This document shows positions 55,256 through 64,000 of a stretch of 64,000 nucleotides of DNA, one piece after another. The notes beneath the pieces were generated by a model. That model was not told where the DNA came from. It searched no databases and worked only from the letters and a program-made list of their open reading frames with translations. Every line of letters starts with the position of its first letter. Within the stretch, counting starts at the first letter, position 1. Source of the DNA: Plectosphaerella cucumerina (Eukaryota > Ascomycota > Sordariomycetes > Glomerellales > Plectosphaerellaceae); contig JAGPXD010000005.1 in the NCBI GenBank assembly GCA_020746995.1, forward strand, positions 1,054,001 to 1,118,000, given 5' to 3'. Both the position numbers and the translations under genes were made by a program.

Positions 55256-56323
55256 ATGCCATCCACCATCCCTACCCCCATTATGTCGCCCTCCGTGGTG
55301 CTCGTCACCGGTGCCAACGGCTTCATCGCCCAGCATTGCGTCGCCCAACTGCTCACGGCCGGCTACAAGGTCATTGGGACCGTTCGCTCCCAAGCGAAAG
55401 TGGACAAGGTCCTGAGCCTGCACAGCAGCCACCAGAACCTCTCCGTCGTCGTCGTCGACGACATCACCTCGCCCGACGCCTACCTCTCCGCTCTCCAGCA
55501 TCCATCGCTACAGCCCGACGCAATCCTCCACCTAGCCGCCCCCTTCACCTACGCTACGACCGACTACGAGCGCGACCTCATGATTCCCGCCGTCAAGGGT
55601 TCGACCGCCATCCTCGACGCCGCAAAGTCCCTTTCCTCCGTCCGCCGCGTCGTCCACACAAACTCCTTTGCCGGCATCTACGACGCCGCCAAAGGTCTCC
55701 AGCCTGGCAAGACATACACAGCCGCCGATTGGTCGCCCCTCACCTACGAAGACGGCGTCAACGCCCCCGCGGCCGCCGTGGCCTACCGCGCCAGCAAGAC
55801 CGTCGCCGAGCGCGCCGCCTGGGACTGGATGGAGGCGAACCCTTCTGCGCCCTTTGATCTCGTCGGTCTGAACCCTGCCATGGTGTTTGGCGCTTTCCTG
55901 CCCGGTGCGGAGCCCGCCTCGTCCGCTGAGCTGAACACATCGAACCAGATCGTGCACGCCGTCATCACCGCGGGCCGCGACGGTGAGGTGCCGCCCACGC
56001 GCGGGCCCGTCTGGGTGAGCGTTGGGGACGTGGCTAGGGCACATGTGGCCGCACTCATGGTGCCCGAAGCCGGTGGCGAGAGGTACCTGCTCGCCGCGGG
56101 GGTTTACTGTAACCAGGAGCTAGCGGACGTCGCGCGGCGCCGTGAGGGGAACAAGAAGGGTAGTAGTAGTAGCAGGGTGCCGACGGGCACCCCTGGCGCG
56201 AGGGAGGCCGATACGCACTTTGGTGTTGATGCGAGTGCGACGCAGAGGGCTCTGGGTATTAAGTGGCAGGGACTTGACGACGTCATGAGCGAGTTGCTGC
56301 CGCAGCTGCAGAGCCTGGCCTAG
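55256..56323 (+). CDS. NAD(P)-dependent extended short-chain reductase (Gre2 / DFR-like)
   Basis: Extended SDR, 355 aa, single exon from ATG 55256; the frame is open further upstream but has no ATG there. VLVTGANGFIAQHCVAQLLTAGYKVIGTVRS is the NADPH-binding Rossmann start, LHLAAPF the conserved structural strand, and YRASKTVAERAAWDW the catalytic YXXXK. Such enzymes (methylglyoxal/aldehyde reductase Gre2, dihydroflavonol reductase-like) reduce carbonyl groups. A Ser-rich insert (KKGSSSSRVPTG) lies near the C terminus. Its promoter shares the cluster motif with the other cluster genes. It is followed by the dead alcohol dehydrogenase, which converges on it. Confidence 0.85.
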   Translation: MPSTIPTPIMSPSVVLVTGANGFIAQHCVAQLLTAGYKVIGTVRSQAKVDKVLSLHSSHQNLSVVVVDDITSPDAYLSALQHPSLQPDAILHLAAPFTYATTDYERDLMIPAVKGSTAILDAAKSLSSVRRVVHTNSFAGIYDAAKGLQPGKTYTAADWSPLTYEDGVNAPAAAVAYRASKTVAERAAWDWMEANPSAPFDLVGLNPAMVFGAFLPGAEPASSAELNTSNQIVHAVITAGRDGEVPPTRGPVWVSVGDVARAHVAALMVPEAGGERYLLAAGVYCNQELADVARRREGNKKGSSSSRVPTGTPGAREADTHFGVDASATQRALGIKWQGLDDVMSELLPQLQSLA

Positions 56324-56387
56324 GCGTGCGATATGCCCGGTATGAGGAATGGCTGGACTGTTGTTTAGGTAGCCGACACAGTTTTGC

Positions 56388-57356
56388 TCACCAAAGTAGA
56401 ATTGCCTTGACCAAACGCCCACTTAGGACATCTTGAACTGCCTGGTCAACGTCCAATACCGGGTACTTGTTCACGATCTTGGTAAACGGGAACCTGTCGT
56501 CTTTGCATGCCTCGATGAGCCTGGGAATGAACGACGGGGGGTAACAGCCCCCCATGGCACATCCTCGATACATCCTGCCGCTGTTGACTGTATTGAACAT
56601 GCAAGCAGAAACGTCGGCTGTCAGCTAGATCCCATCACCTCAGTATGTCAGATGCTTCTGAGTATTTAGCATTATCTTCCCTGACCAACTCCAACTTGGA
56701 CGACACAGCCCTGCTTCGCCGATGCCCTCAACAGGGACTCAGCCACTTCAGGACGCCCAGGGGTATCGATGGACCCGTCTATACCTTCGCCATCTGTCGC
56801 TTCATGAGTGCAACCTTGAGGTCATAGACTTGTCGGCCATTATTGGTTGTAGTTGCTCTAAATCTCGTAGCCATTTCAAGGTGCTCTATCACGACAGATA
56901 CCGCGATCACGATTTCAGGCAGGTTTGTCCATTAATCGAATCGCCATCAAAGCGGCTAGCCCGACTGCTCCGACACCTGAATTACAAACTGTAGACGCGG
57001 GTTACTGAGGCTTCAGGACATTGAGCAACGCTACTCATCACGTCAGAAAATGAGCGTTGAGAATATCAGGAGGGACCTTACCTCCGGCGCCGTTCATGAC
57101 GCCGCAGCCGAGAGGAGCCAGCTAATCTTGACCGCACAGGACGCCAATACCATTGCGAGTCTGGCAAAGCTGCTCTGTCTAAAGAAGTAAGATGAGATGG
57201 CTCCCGAAGGTAATGAGTTGGCCTTTAAACCATCGTCCCTGCAGTCTGCACACCAATTTGGGTTTCTCAGTACGACATCTCTCAGTTGCTCAGTAACTGC
57301 AACTGCCGCAAGAGGAGAGCTTCCGTGCTCTTGGCCCGCACCGCGTTCCTGGTCAT
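56388..57356 (-). pseudogene. Zn-dependent alcohol dehydrogenase pseudogene
   Basis: MDR-superfamily pieces appear in the right order on the minus strand. From ATG 57356: a short, frame-broken N-terminal part, then YFF..QSSFARLA near 57185-57150, LAPLGCGVMNGAGG near 57120-57080, then a GTAAGG..CCTCAG intron-like stretch, GVGAVGLAALMAIRLM (cofactor-binding) near 56975-56930, GEGIDGSIDT and CVVQVGV, a second intron-like stretch ending CTGACAG, and a clean C terminus from MYRGCAMGGCYPP to LSGRLVKAILLW. Several single-base frame changes and stops, plus loss of most of the catalytic-zinc region, make it non-functional. It resembles aryl-alcohol dehydrogenases. Possibly a former cluster member. Confidence 0.75.
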
Positions 57357-58203
57357 TCCTAGAAGTAGTATCGTACAGTGTCGTGACATAGACAGAAAGT
57401 CGAGTCTTTTTCTACTATTCTTGCATCCATCGCCGACCACCGACATGGCCCATTAGCGGCCCCATCTTCGCGTTGCAGCGCTAGTTCTGGATGAGACCGA
57501 CCCTGATGTACTGTTCAAATACTATTGGTAGTTATCCGAATGAACTGCCCGTACCTATGTTTAGGCTGCTTCCAGACCCGTACTTGGCACGCCAGGTAAT
57601 CTGCCTGTGGTGCAGCCACCACGAGCCACGAAGTCGACCTGTGCGCGTTTCTCAACACCATCTTCTTTCGTATCGCGCTTTCCGCGACCTCGTCTTCGGG
57701 GGCCCCCGCTAAATCGCGACGATGACATATTTGCCATCGAGATGATAGGCCTGACAGGCCTTGTGTCTTGGGTGACACTCTCCGTTCCCTGCTGTCGTTG
57801 TGGTGGGCTACGAGGGCTTTCTTGGGTTCCAAAACGAGATGCGATTGGCAACCGCTCCAATCGTCACACATTCGGTACTGGTACGGACAAGTCGGCAGCA
57901 GGGAAATGACCCAATGAACCCAAGCAGGGTATGTGGCTGTCAACCCATCAAGCCCCCTGAGAGGAACCGACTTTCAAATTCCCGTCTAATTAAACGGTGG
58001 GCTGGTGATGCCGTCGGCCGTTTCAAGTTGATCGTCAATTAGAGCCAGGATGTGCCGGGAAAGACTCGGCACTTGGCTATGCGTGGCTGGCTCTATTGCA
58101 CAAAAGGGTGACATACCCGCGACCGCAGAAGACGCGTGCCTGGATTGGAAACATTGCTGTCCTTTGCAGTCCGACAATTGTGGTCAACCTTCCGTTTCTC
58201 AAG
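57357..58203. other. Upstream of the dead dehydrogenase and of the GH12 gene
   Basis: No supported genes in 847 bp. Contains an inverted repeat at 58052-58072. Confidence 0.45.
58052..58072. promoter_or_regulatory. GTGCCG-N9-CGGCAC inverted repeat before the GH12 gene
   Basis: Perfect 6-bp arms around GGAAAGACT, about 130 bp upstream of the GH12 ATG. The CCG and CGG cores suit a zinc-cluster dimer site. Function inferred only. Confidence 0.4.
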
Positions 58204-59106
58204 ATGGAGCTCAAGTCAATCATTCTCGCCACGCTCACGGCGACCGTGGCCGCTTCGCCAGTCGCCTCCGCTGCCACTTCCGCTGCCACTGAGCCACCCA
58301 CGCCGAACAAAACCTACTGCGGCGCCCCAAACCAGTTCGAGGTCCTCTTTGGCTCCCCCTGGATCATCTTTTCGATGAACTACAACTACCAGTCCATCTC
58401 CGGGTCGTCCTGCACGGGCCTCATGGATGTGACAGGTAGTGGCAACGATCAGAGGATTCACTGGTCCAGCGATTTCAAGATTGACCCTACCGTCAACCGC
58501 GATGTGGTCAAGGGCTATTCGTTCATCGGCCTCACTCAAGGGTTGGAGACGCCATTGAACCAGATTAAGAGCATCCCGACGACCTTTGACTGGACGTTTT
58601 ATGAGCAGACAGAGTGGAAAGGTGAGTTTTGAAACATATTGGTTAGCCTCTTAATCAGACCAGTGACCACGCTGACGCATCCCTTGACAGGCAATGTCGT
58701 CTACGATTTCATGACCTCCGACACCAAGGGCGACAGCACGTCTAGCAAGGCCCAGGAGCTCATGCTCTGGCTCTACTGGCACGGCGGCCAGGTGCCCATC
58801 GGCTGGGCCGAGGGACCCACGGCCACCATCAACGGCTTGTTCGGCAAGGACGGCTGGAAGCTGTACCAGGGACTCAATCGCGACACGGGCATCGTCGTCT
58901 CCTCGCTCCTGGCGCCAGAAGACGACATGTTTGGGGGCGCCGAAGGAGGGCAGTTCAGTGGTGATATCAAAGACTGGCTCGTGGCCTTGGCAAAGAACGG
59001 CGTCTTTGAGGAGACGACATTCGTCAACGTCGGAAATGCTGGTAATGAGCCATACTGGGGTGATGTCTTTTTCGATAACACCCTGGGGTTGAGGATCAAC
59101 CTTTGA
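58204..59106 (+). CDS. Secreted GH12 endo-beta-glucanase / xyloglucanase
   Basis: Glycoside hydrolase family 12, a retaining beta-jelly-roll enzyme acting on cellulose, mixed-linkage glucan or xyloglucan. Exons 58204-58621 and 58691-59106 (69-bp intron, GTGAGT..GACAG) give 277 aa. MELKSIILATLTATVAASPVA is the signal peptide. NVVYDFMTS and QELMLWLYW hold the family's strand with the nucleophile Glu (ELM[IL]WL). NEPYWG near the C terminus carries the acid/base Glu. Both catalytic residues are present. The linker after the signal is short and Thr/Pro-rich. No carbohydrate-binding module. Substrate specificity cannot be told from the sequence. Confidence 0.8.
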
Positions 59107-59469
59107 TGGTGTAGGGGGATGGAGTCGCTGTATTTGTCACCATCGTAGGCGCTGTAAATAGTACACGGGCCGCCCACACGGTAACAACTGGCGCCCTTGA
59201 GTTGTAGCACATGTGACATCTCTGGCGGGGTCGGGTGGGCGGAGTTGCGACACCATCATCCATGACGCTGGAGCCTCCCAGCCTCTCCGTTCGGGCATAG
59301 GTACCTTAGTAATGACCCACGCTAATGAGTAAGTTGATGACAAGAATTCGTAACGCTGAAGATTACTGCAGAGGACTGGAACAGTGCAAACCCGACCTGT
59401 GAGCTCTGTGCTATAAATCGTTGATCTCGGCCGCCGAGCGAACGAGTGTCTCCCGATCAGCCACACGCC
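59107..59469. other. Intergenic before the aquaporin gene
   Basis: No supported genes. The promoter of the aquaporin-like gene should lie here; CTATAAAT at 59410-59417 is a TATA-like element about 55 bp from its ATG. Confidence 0.5.
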
Positions 59470-60573
59470 ATGAGCGCCGAACCTCGTCCACAAACTGACC
59501 CGCAGGGCCCGGGAAACCTGACATGGAGAAAAGACAGCATCGCCACGAGACACATTGGCTCTCACCCGCCAGCTGTCATCCCCTTTGCTGGCCGAATTGA
59601 TGGCAACCAGGTTCTCGTCCTGGACCCTTCGAATCTCGAAAGCCAAAATGCCTACAGGAAAATTCCAGACACCACACCATTCTTCTCTTTGAAAGATGGC
59701 TTCAGCCTCACGGGGTTTGCCGACCCTCTGATCTGGAAATGTGCGGCTGTGGAATGCGTAGCCACGGGCCTGCTGGTCTTCACGACGGGCTTCATCGCCG
59801 CACATGATCCACCTCCACTGAACGAAGCCTCTCCGCTCGGTCCGGCCGGCGTCTACGGTACCGCCAGATTCTTCGGGCCCCTCGTGGGCGGGATTACGAA
59901 CTGGCTTTTTCTCACGCTCCTGATTTACGCCTTCTCCAGCGCAAGTGGCGCCCATCTCAACCCGACAATCACATTTGCGACATTCTTCGCCCGCCTGGTC
60001 ACCTTTCCGCGTTTGGTTCTCTACGTCTCCGCTCAAACGGCCGGCGCTTCCGTGGCAGGCCTGGCCCTCCGCTCCGCATTTGGCTTAAGAAACTTCGTCG
60101 TGGGCGGGTGCGTCATCGACTCGGCCTTGGTTCCCATTGGGGATGCCTTTACTCTCGAATTTACTTTCACGCTGGTCTTGATCTTCCTATGCTTTGGCGT
60201 TGGTCTGGATCCTAGACAGGCAGGTATCATTGGCTCGAAATTCGCACCTTGGCTGATTGGCATGGCTCTGGGGCTGCTAAGCTTTGGCTCGTCGTTTACG
60301 AGAGTTGGATATGGCGGCTCGTGTTAGTATTACGTTTGCCCCTTTCTTATCTGTCTCGCCGACTCTAACCCTGTTGCGAAGCGATGAACCCGGCACGCTG
60401 CTTTGGTGTATATGTCGGGTCCAGTTTCCCTACGTATCACTGGATTCACTGGGTAAGTGTGCTGTCGACTTTACCTTCGACGTCAGTTAATCAGATCGCA
60501 GATGGGACCGATATCAGCGTCTATGGCACATGGAGTGATGTACTGCATTCTTCCCCCGTGGTTGTCGGCTTGA
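59470..60573 (+). CDS. Aquaporin of the XIP type (MIP family)
   Basis: Membrane channel for water or small uncharged solutes. Exons 59470-60322, 60382-60452 and 60502-60573 give 331 aa. The GTTAGT donor and second intron (GTAAGT..CGCAG) are supported because they reconstruct YGGSSMNPARCFG and HWIHWMGPISASMAHGVMY, the usual C-terminal MIP sequence. The first NPA box is NPT (SGAHLNPTITF, residues 164-166). The second is NPARC (residues 287-291), the hallmark of X-intrinsic proteins. A long 85-residue N-terminal cytosolic region precedes the first helix. Transport specificity cannot be predicted. Confidence 0.8.
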
Positions 60574-61093
60574 CAGGTCGAGGTCTTAAAACTGTGTAGA
60601 AGGAACAGAAGATACGGAGGCAAGTGTGTAGAAAAGTGTTCTTGAGGAACACGTTAGGGCAGTAAAGGCTCTAGACTACGACCTCAGGTTTACTGCGGAT
60701 TGACTACGACAGCGGATTGACTGCAACTGCGGATTGACTTGCTATGAAGCTGTGATAGTGGTTGAGAAGAGGCAAAGATCACTGTAGGGCAGGCGCTATC
60801 CTTTACCACCTCTTTAGCCAGGCGTTCTAGACAGGCCCCTTAAAAACGGCACTTGATTCCTGTGAGGTGGAAGTAGTGGCTTTGACTTAACTGCAAAAAG
60901 GGGTCTGGGTTTGCACTGTCTGAAACACTGTGCCCAACATTCGCATCTGGTTGTCTACCATACTCTAGCATTGAGCTGCAAAAAAACGAAGCTATTAATC
61001 TGAACGACCTACAGGCTGTTGATCTTGAGAACCAAATATAAAACCTCCCGCTCGAGCCTCCCTGAGCCATCGAGTTCATCCCCAACACTTACC
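60574..61093. other. Convergent intergenic region with 17-bp tandem repeat
   Basis: No supported genes. Holds the tandem repeat listed at 60695-60745. Confidence 0.5.
60695..60745. repeat. 17-bp tandem repeat, three copies
   Basis: GCGGATTGACT recurs at 60695, 60712 and 60729, an exact 17-bp period with a variable 6-base filler. It lies between the stops of the aquaporin and MFS genes. Confidence 0.7.
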
Positions 61094-62756
61094 TCACAGC
61101 ACGTAACGGAAGTCCGGGTTCTCGAGGTCCGTCTTGTCATGCATGCCCAGGCGCATGCCATCCATCATGTCACCAGCCGTCTCCATAGAGCCATACACAC
61201 GATCACGGCGCTTGTTCTCCCAGTTCATGTACCAGCGCAGCGCCGCGGCACAGATAAGCCCGGCGCAGAAGCACACCAGGATAGTGGCAATGGCGAGTAC
61301 ATATCGGGGCGCGTCTCCCTGGCGGAAGAAGAATGGCCCAGCAATGTTTCCAGCGGCAAAGATGATGAGCATCATGGCATTTGTGGAGGCTCTCTTGGTG
61401 TGGCCAGCAACGTTTTGCCCGATAATTGTGAGGGTGAAAGGCCACTGGGCTAGAGGTCAGTGGTTGGCCTTGCCTTGATGATGGGGAACGTAGGAGGCGG
61501 ACTCACGGTGACTGCGTAGGAGTTGATGAGCCAGTACGCCACCACGCGGCCGTACTTGTTGGCATCGGTGTTCATCGTGCCGTAGACAGTGGCGATGCCG
61601 GCAATGGCGGGGATGAGCGGGATGATCATGCCCCATGTGCGGAGATTGCCGTACTTGAGCGAGAAGAATCCCCAGACAATCATGCTGCCAGAGCTGACGA
61701 CGGACGACGGCATCCCAATGAGGAGCGTGCCGAACCTGTCAAAGCCAAGACCCTGCACGACGAGGGATCCAAAGTTGGTCAACCCTCCATTGGGAAGCTG
61801 AGTGAAGAGAACAAAGGCAAGGATGAGCCATGTCTTGGGGTCCTTGGCAGCGTGCCACATCTGGTACGACTTCCACTGGTAATTCTTGATGCCCATCATG
61901 TTGGAGGCGACGCGCTGGACGGCGATGACCTGCTCCCGGTGGGTGAGGAACTTGGCGGTGTTTGGCGTGGACGGCATGATGAACAGCCAGCCGGCGCCGA
62001 CCATGACGCTGAGGATGCCGAGGACTAGGAAGATGTACATCCATGGTCGCAGGGCGGTGTTTGTGATGTGGCCGAGACCGTAGGACAGCAGGCTGGCAAT
62101 GATGGAGAAGATGCCCTGGGTGCACGCCCACAGCATGGTGCGCATGACCTGCTCGCGGCGCGTGTAGAACATGCTTGTGTACATGACGAATCCCGGGGTG
62201 ACCACCGATTCAGCCACACCTAGGAGGAATCGGATGGCCATGAGGCCGCCAAAGTTCTTGAGCCCGAGGTGTCTGGCACGCTGTCAGTTGCTTGTTCCTC
62301 CCACCACGTGATGATCGGACTACCATACGCAATCATGAGACATCCCCAGGCCATGCAGGAAATGCTGAGGACCTTGACCGTGTTGTATCTCTGCAGGATG
62401 TAATTGGCCGGGTACTGAGCGATGAGGTAGCCGAAGTAGAACATGGAACTGGCCCAGGAGTACTCTGTGCCCTTAAGACCGAGGTCCTCGCGAAACTCGA
62501 AAAGGACGGCCCAGCCCATGGCGACTTTGTCGACGTAGTTGAGGCCATAGAGTCCGCACATAAGCGGAAGGAGGTACAGGTCCATCTTGCGGCGGACGGC
62601 GTTGCTCTCCTCCTCGGAGAAAGTCTCGGCGTTGGCTTCGCCGAAGAGTTCGTAGCCCTCGTCGGCCACATGGCCTTTGAGATCGGGGTGGTCAGCGTCA
62701 GCTTCGGCGTCGGGCCGGTTGGGGGCACGCTCCACGTCAGCGGCGGGGACTGCCAT
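61094..62756 (-). CDS. MFS transporter 2, anion:cation symporter type
   Basis: Three exons, 62756-62329, 62272-61507 and 61444-61094, give 514 aa with about 12 membrane segments. Introns are 56 bp (GTATGG..GCCAG) and 62 bp (GTGAGT..CCCAG), and both splices restore family motifs. LLPLMCGLYGLNYVDKVAMGWAVLF is the TM1 ACS signature and MAIRFLLGVAESVVTPGFVMYTSMFYTRREQVMR covers TM4 and the loop. WPFTLTIIGQNVAGHTKRASTNAMM is the TM10 block typical of allantoate/tenellin-type permeases. ATG 62756 is chosen because the frame upstream looks untranslated. It converges on the aquaporin gene and is divergent from the M20 gene. Substrate unknown. Confidence 0.85.
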
Positions 62757-63315
62757 GGCTTCAATGTGAATGTTGGACGTCAAAGATGCGGGTAATTGTC
62801 TGTGGGTGATGAGCACTGACGTTGTTCAGAGGGGAGAGGGATGACATCTCGTCTTATAGCACATGCCGAAGGAGCAACGTTGTCTTATCTCAACCACAAG
62901 GTTGTCTCGCTGCTCAGTAGTCTGCAAATACCTGACAGCGACGAGACCGAGGGAGGATGAGATGCCTAACCAGGTCGATAAGCCAGGTCGGCCTGTTTAC
63001 TAAACACGACCGGCAAACTGATCAGAAGCCGGTCGCTTTCCAGTCGATAGGCATTTCGGCGAACTGCCGTCTTGTTATCTCTGCGCAATCCTTCGGGCCA
63101 TGGTGATCGGCATCTTGAGAGAGTCGCGTGGAGCCTTGCGGGTATCAACTGTGCCGTGTTTGCCGGGGTCCGCAACCGGAGTATTCATCACGGTCAGCCA
63201 CACAATGCCAAGTGGCTACTGACTCGACGAGATCAGAGATGAACAAATATCTGGATGGAGTTCCACGGCCCTCTTGTCGAGTTAATTAGCAAACATCGAA
63301 ATCGGAAACGCCAAA
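62757..63315. promoter_or_regulatory. Divergent promoter region, MFS 2 / M20-type gene
   Basis: No supported genes. The two genes start about 560 bp apart and may be co-regulated. I see no copy of the 45-56 kb motif here. Confidence 0.5.
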
Positions 63316-64000
63316 ATGCAGCACTACGACATCGACAAGAAGTACTGCCTCGACGTGCTGTCACGTCTGGTCCAGATCAAGAGCTACTCCCAGACAGATG
63401 GGGAGCTCGAAATCACAGGATTCATGGCCGGCCTCCTGAAGGACATTGGCCTCGACTCGCAGATCCACAAGTTTGACGACGACAAGCGACAGAATGTCAT
63501 CGGAACATGGCACGGAACCCACCGTACCACGGACAGTAGCCTGTTGTTCAACGGCCACCTAGACACCAACCCCGTCTCCGAGGGCTGGACGGTCGACCCT
63601 TGGGAAGGAAAGGTGGATGACGAGTTCATCTACGGCATCGGCGTCAGCAACATGAAGTCGGGCTGTGCGGCCTACTTTTGTGCCGTCGAGATGCTGAATC
63701 GTCACGGGTGGTCGCCGCGGGGAGACGTGGTGCTCTCATATGTCGTGGGCGAGCTGCAGGGCGGCGTGGGCACTGTGGCTCTCATCGATCAGGGCCACAT
63801 CAGCAAAGATACCGCCAGCTCGTTCATCAACTGCGAGCCCTCGGACATCAAAGCGGTCACTATGCATGCGGAAGCCCTCACGTTTGAGATCACCCTCATC
63901 GGCGTCACGAGGCACATGTCCGCCAAGGAGGAAGCCTCCGACGCCATCCTGGCCGCCTGCCAGCTCATCCCGATCCTGGACGGCATGACTTTCAGTGGCG
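63316..64000 (+). CDS. M20-type metallopeptidase / amidohydrolase, partial (5' end)
   Basis: Starts at ATG 63316 (CCAAAATGC) and runs off the window; 228 codons seen. NGHLDTNP (His81, Asp83) gives the first zinc ligands, GELQGG (Glu146) the catalytic-base region, INCEPSD (Glu174) the next ligand, and GVTRHMS (His200) the dimerisation-domain His. Canonical ArgE/DapE members have D in SDMK and EE at the catalytic site; here SNMK (Asn112) and EL are found. The same variant motifs are, from memory, found in some acetylornithine deacetylase-like proteins, so this may be a subfamily trait or may mean altered activity. Substrate unknown. Confidence 0.75.
   Translation, partial: MQHYDIDKKYCLDVLSRLVQIKSYSQTDGELEITGFMAGLLKDIGLDSQIHKFDDDKRQNVIGTWHGTHRTTDSSLLFNGHLDTNPVSEGWTVDPWEGKVDDEFIYGIGVSNMKSGCAAYFCAVEMLNRHGWSPRGDVVLSYVVGELQGGVGTVALIDQGHISKDTASSFINCEPSDIKAVTMHAEALTFEITLIGVTRHMSAKEEASDAILAACQLIPILDGMTFSG

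Overview
The window comes from the nuclear genome of a filamentous ascomycete, probably a Sordariomycete-like mould. The genes carry short introns of about 45-75 bp with GT..AG ends and CTNAC-type branch sites. Several Zn2Cys6 / fungal_trans regulators are present. An 18.7 kb transposon graveyard shows the CpA-to-TpA signature of repeat-induced point mutation (RIP). I assigned no species.

Layout. 0.5-18.2 kb is mostly housekeeping or conserved DNA: kinetochore Spc24, a small Zn2Cys6 regulator next to a tartrate-dehydrogenase-type oxidoreductase, a secreted type-B carboxylesterase, a fungal_trans regulator without a zinc cluster, an Mpv17/PMP22 membrane protein, three proteins of unknown function (coiled-coil, basic/coiled-coil, membrane-anchored), and one frameshifted gene. 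19-25 kb is accessory: an FAD monooxygenase, a decayed membrane or cell-wall protein gene, and two small secreted effector-like proteins at the edge of the transposon island. 25.7-44.4 kb is the RIP island. In it a Helitron (RepHel, minus strand) is split by a 7.0 kb chromodomain Ty3/Gypsy element with 475-bp LTRs and a CCTTC target duplication, and by a 1.86 kb Fot/pogo element with 72-bp inverted repeats and a TA duplication. A decayed 5S rRNA copy with its oligo-T terminator lies just outside. 45.8-57.4 kb looks like a small catabolic or specialised-metabolism cluster: MFS transporter, two FAD monooxygenases, a regulator with two Zn2Cys6 clusters, an alpha/beta hydrolase, a short-chain reductase and a dead Zn-alcohol dehydrogenase. 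58-64 kb holds a GH12 glucanase, an XIP-type aquaporin, a second MFS transporter and the start of an M20-type amidohydrolase.

Regulation. Two cis-element systems can be read from the sequence. A CGGCT-N8-AGCCG palindrome occurs once upstream of the small Zn2Cys6 gene and once upstream of the adjacent dehydrogenase, which suggests a self-regulating two-gene module. In the 45.8-56.3 kb cluster, a motif combining ATGCGACGG and CGACGGCTGCAT recurs in three promoter regions that together serve all five enzyme and transporter genes. It is a good candidate operator for the dual-cluster regulator encoded between them.
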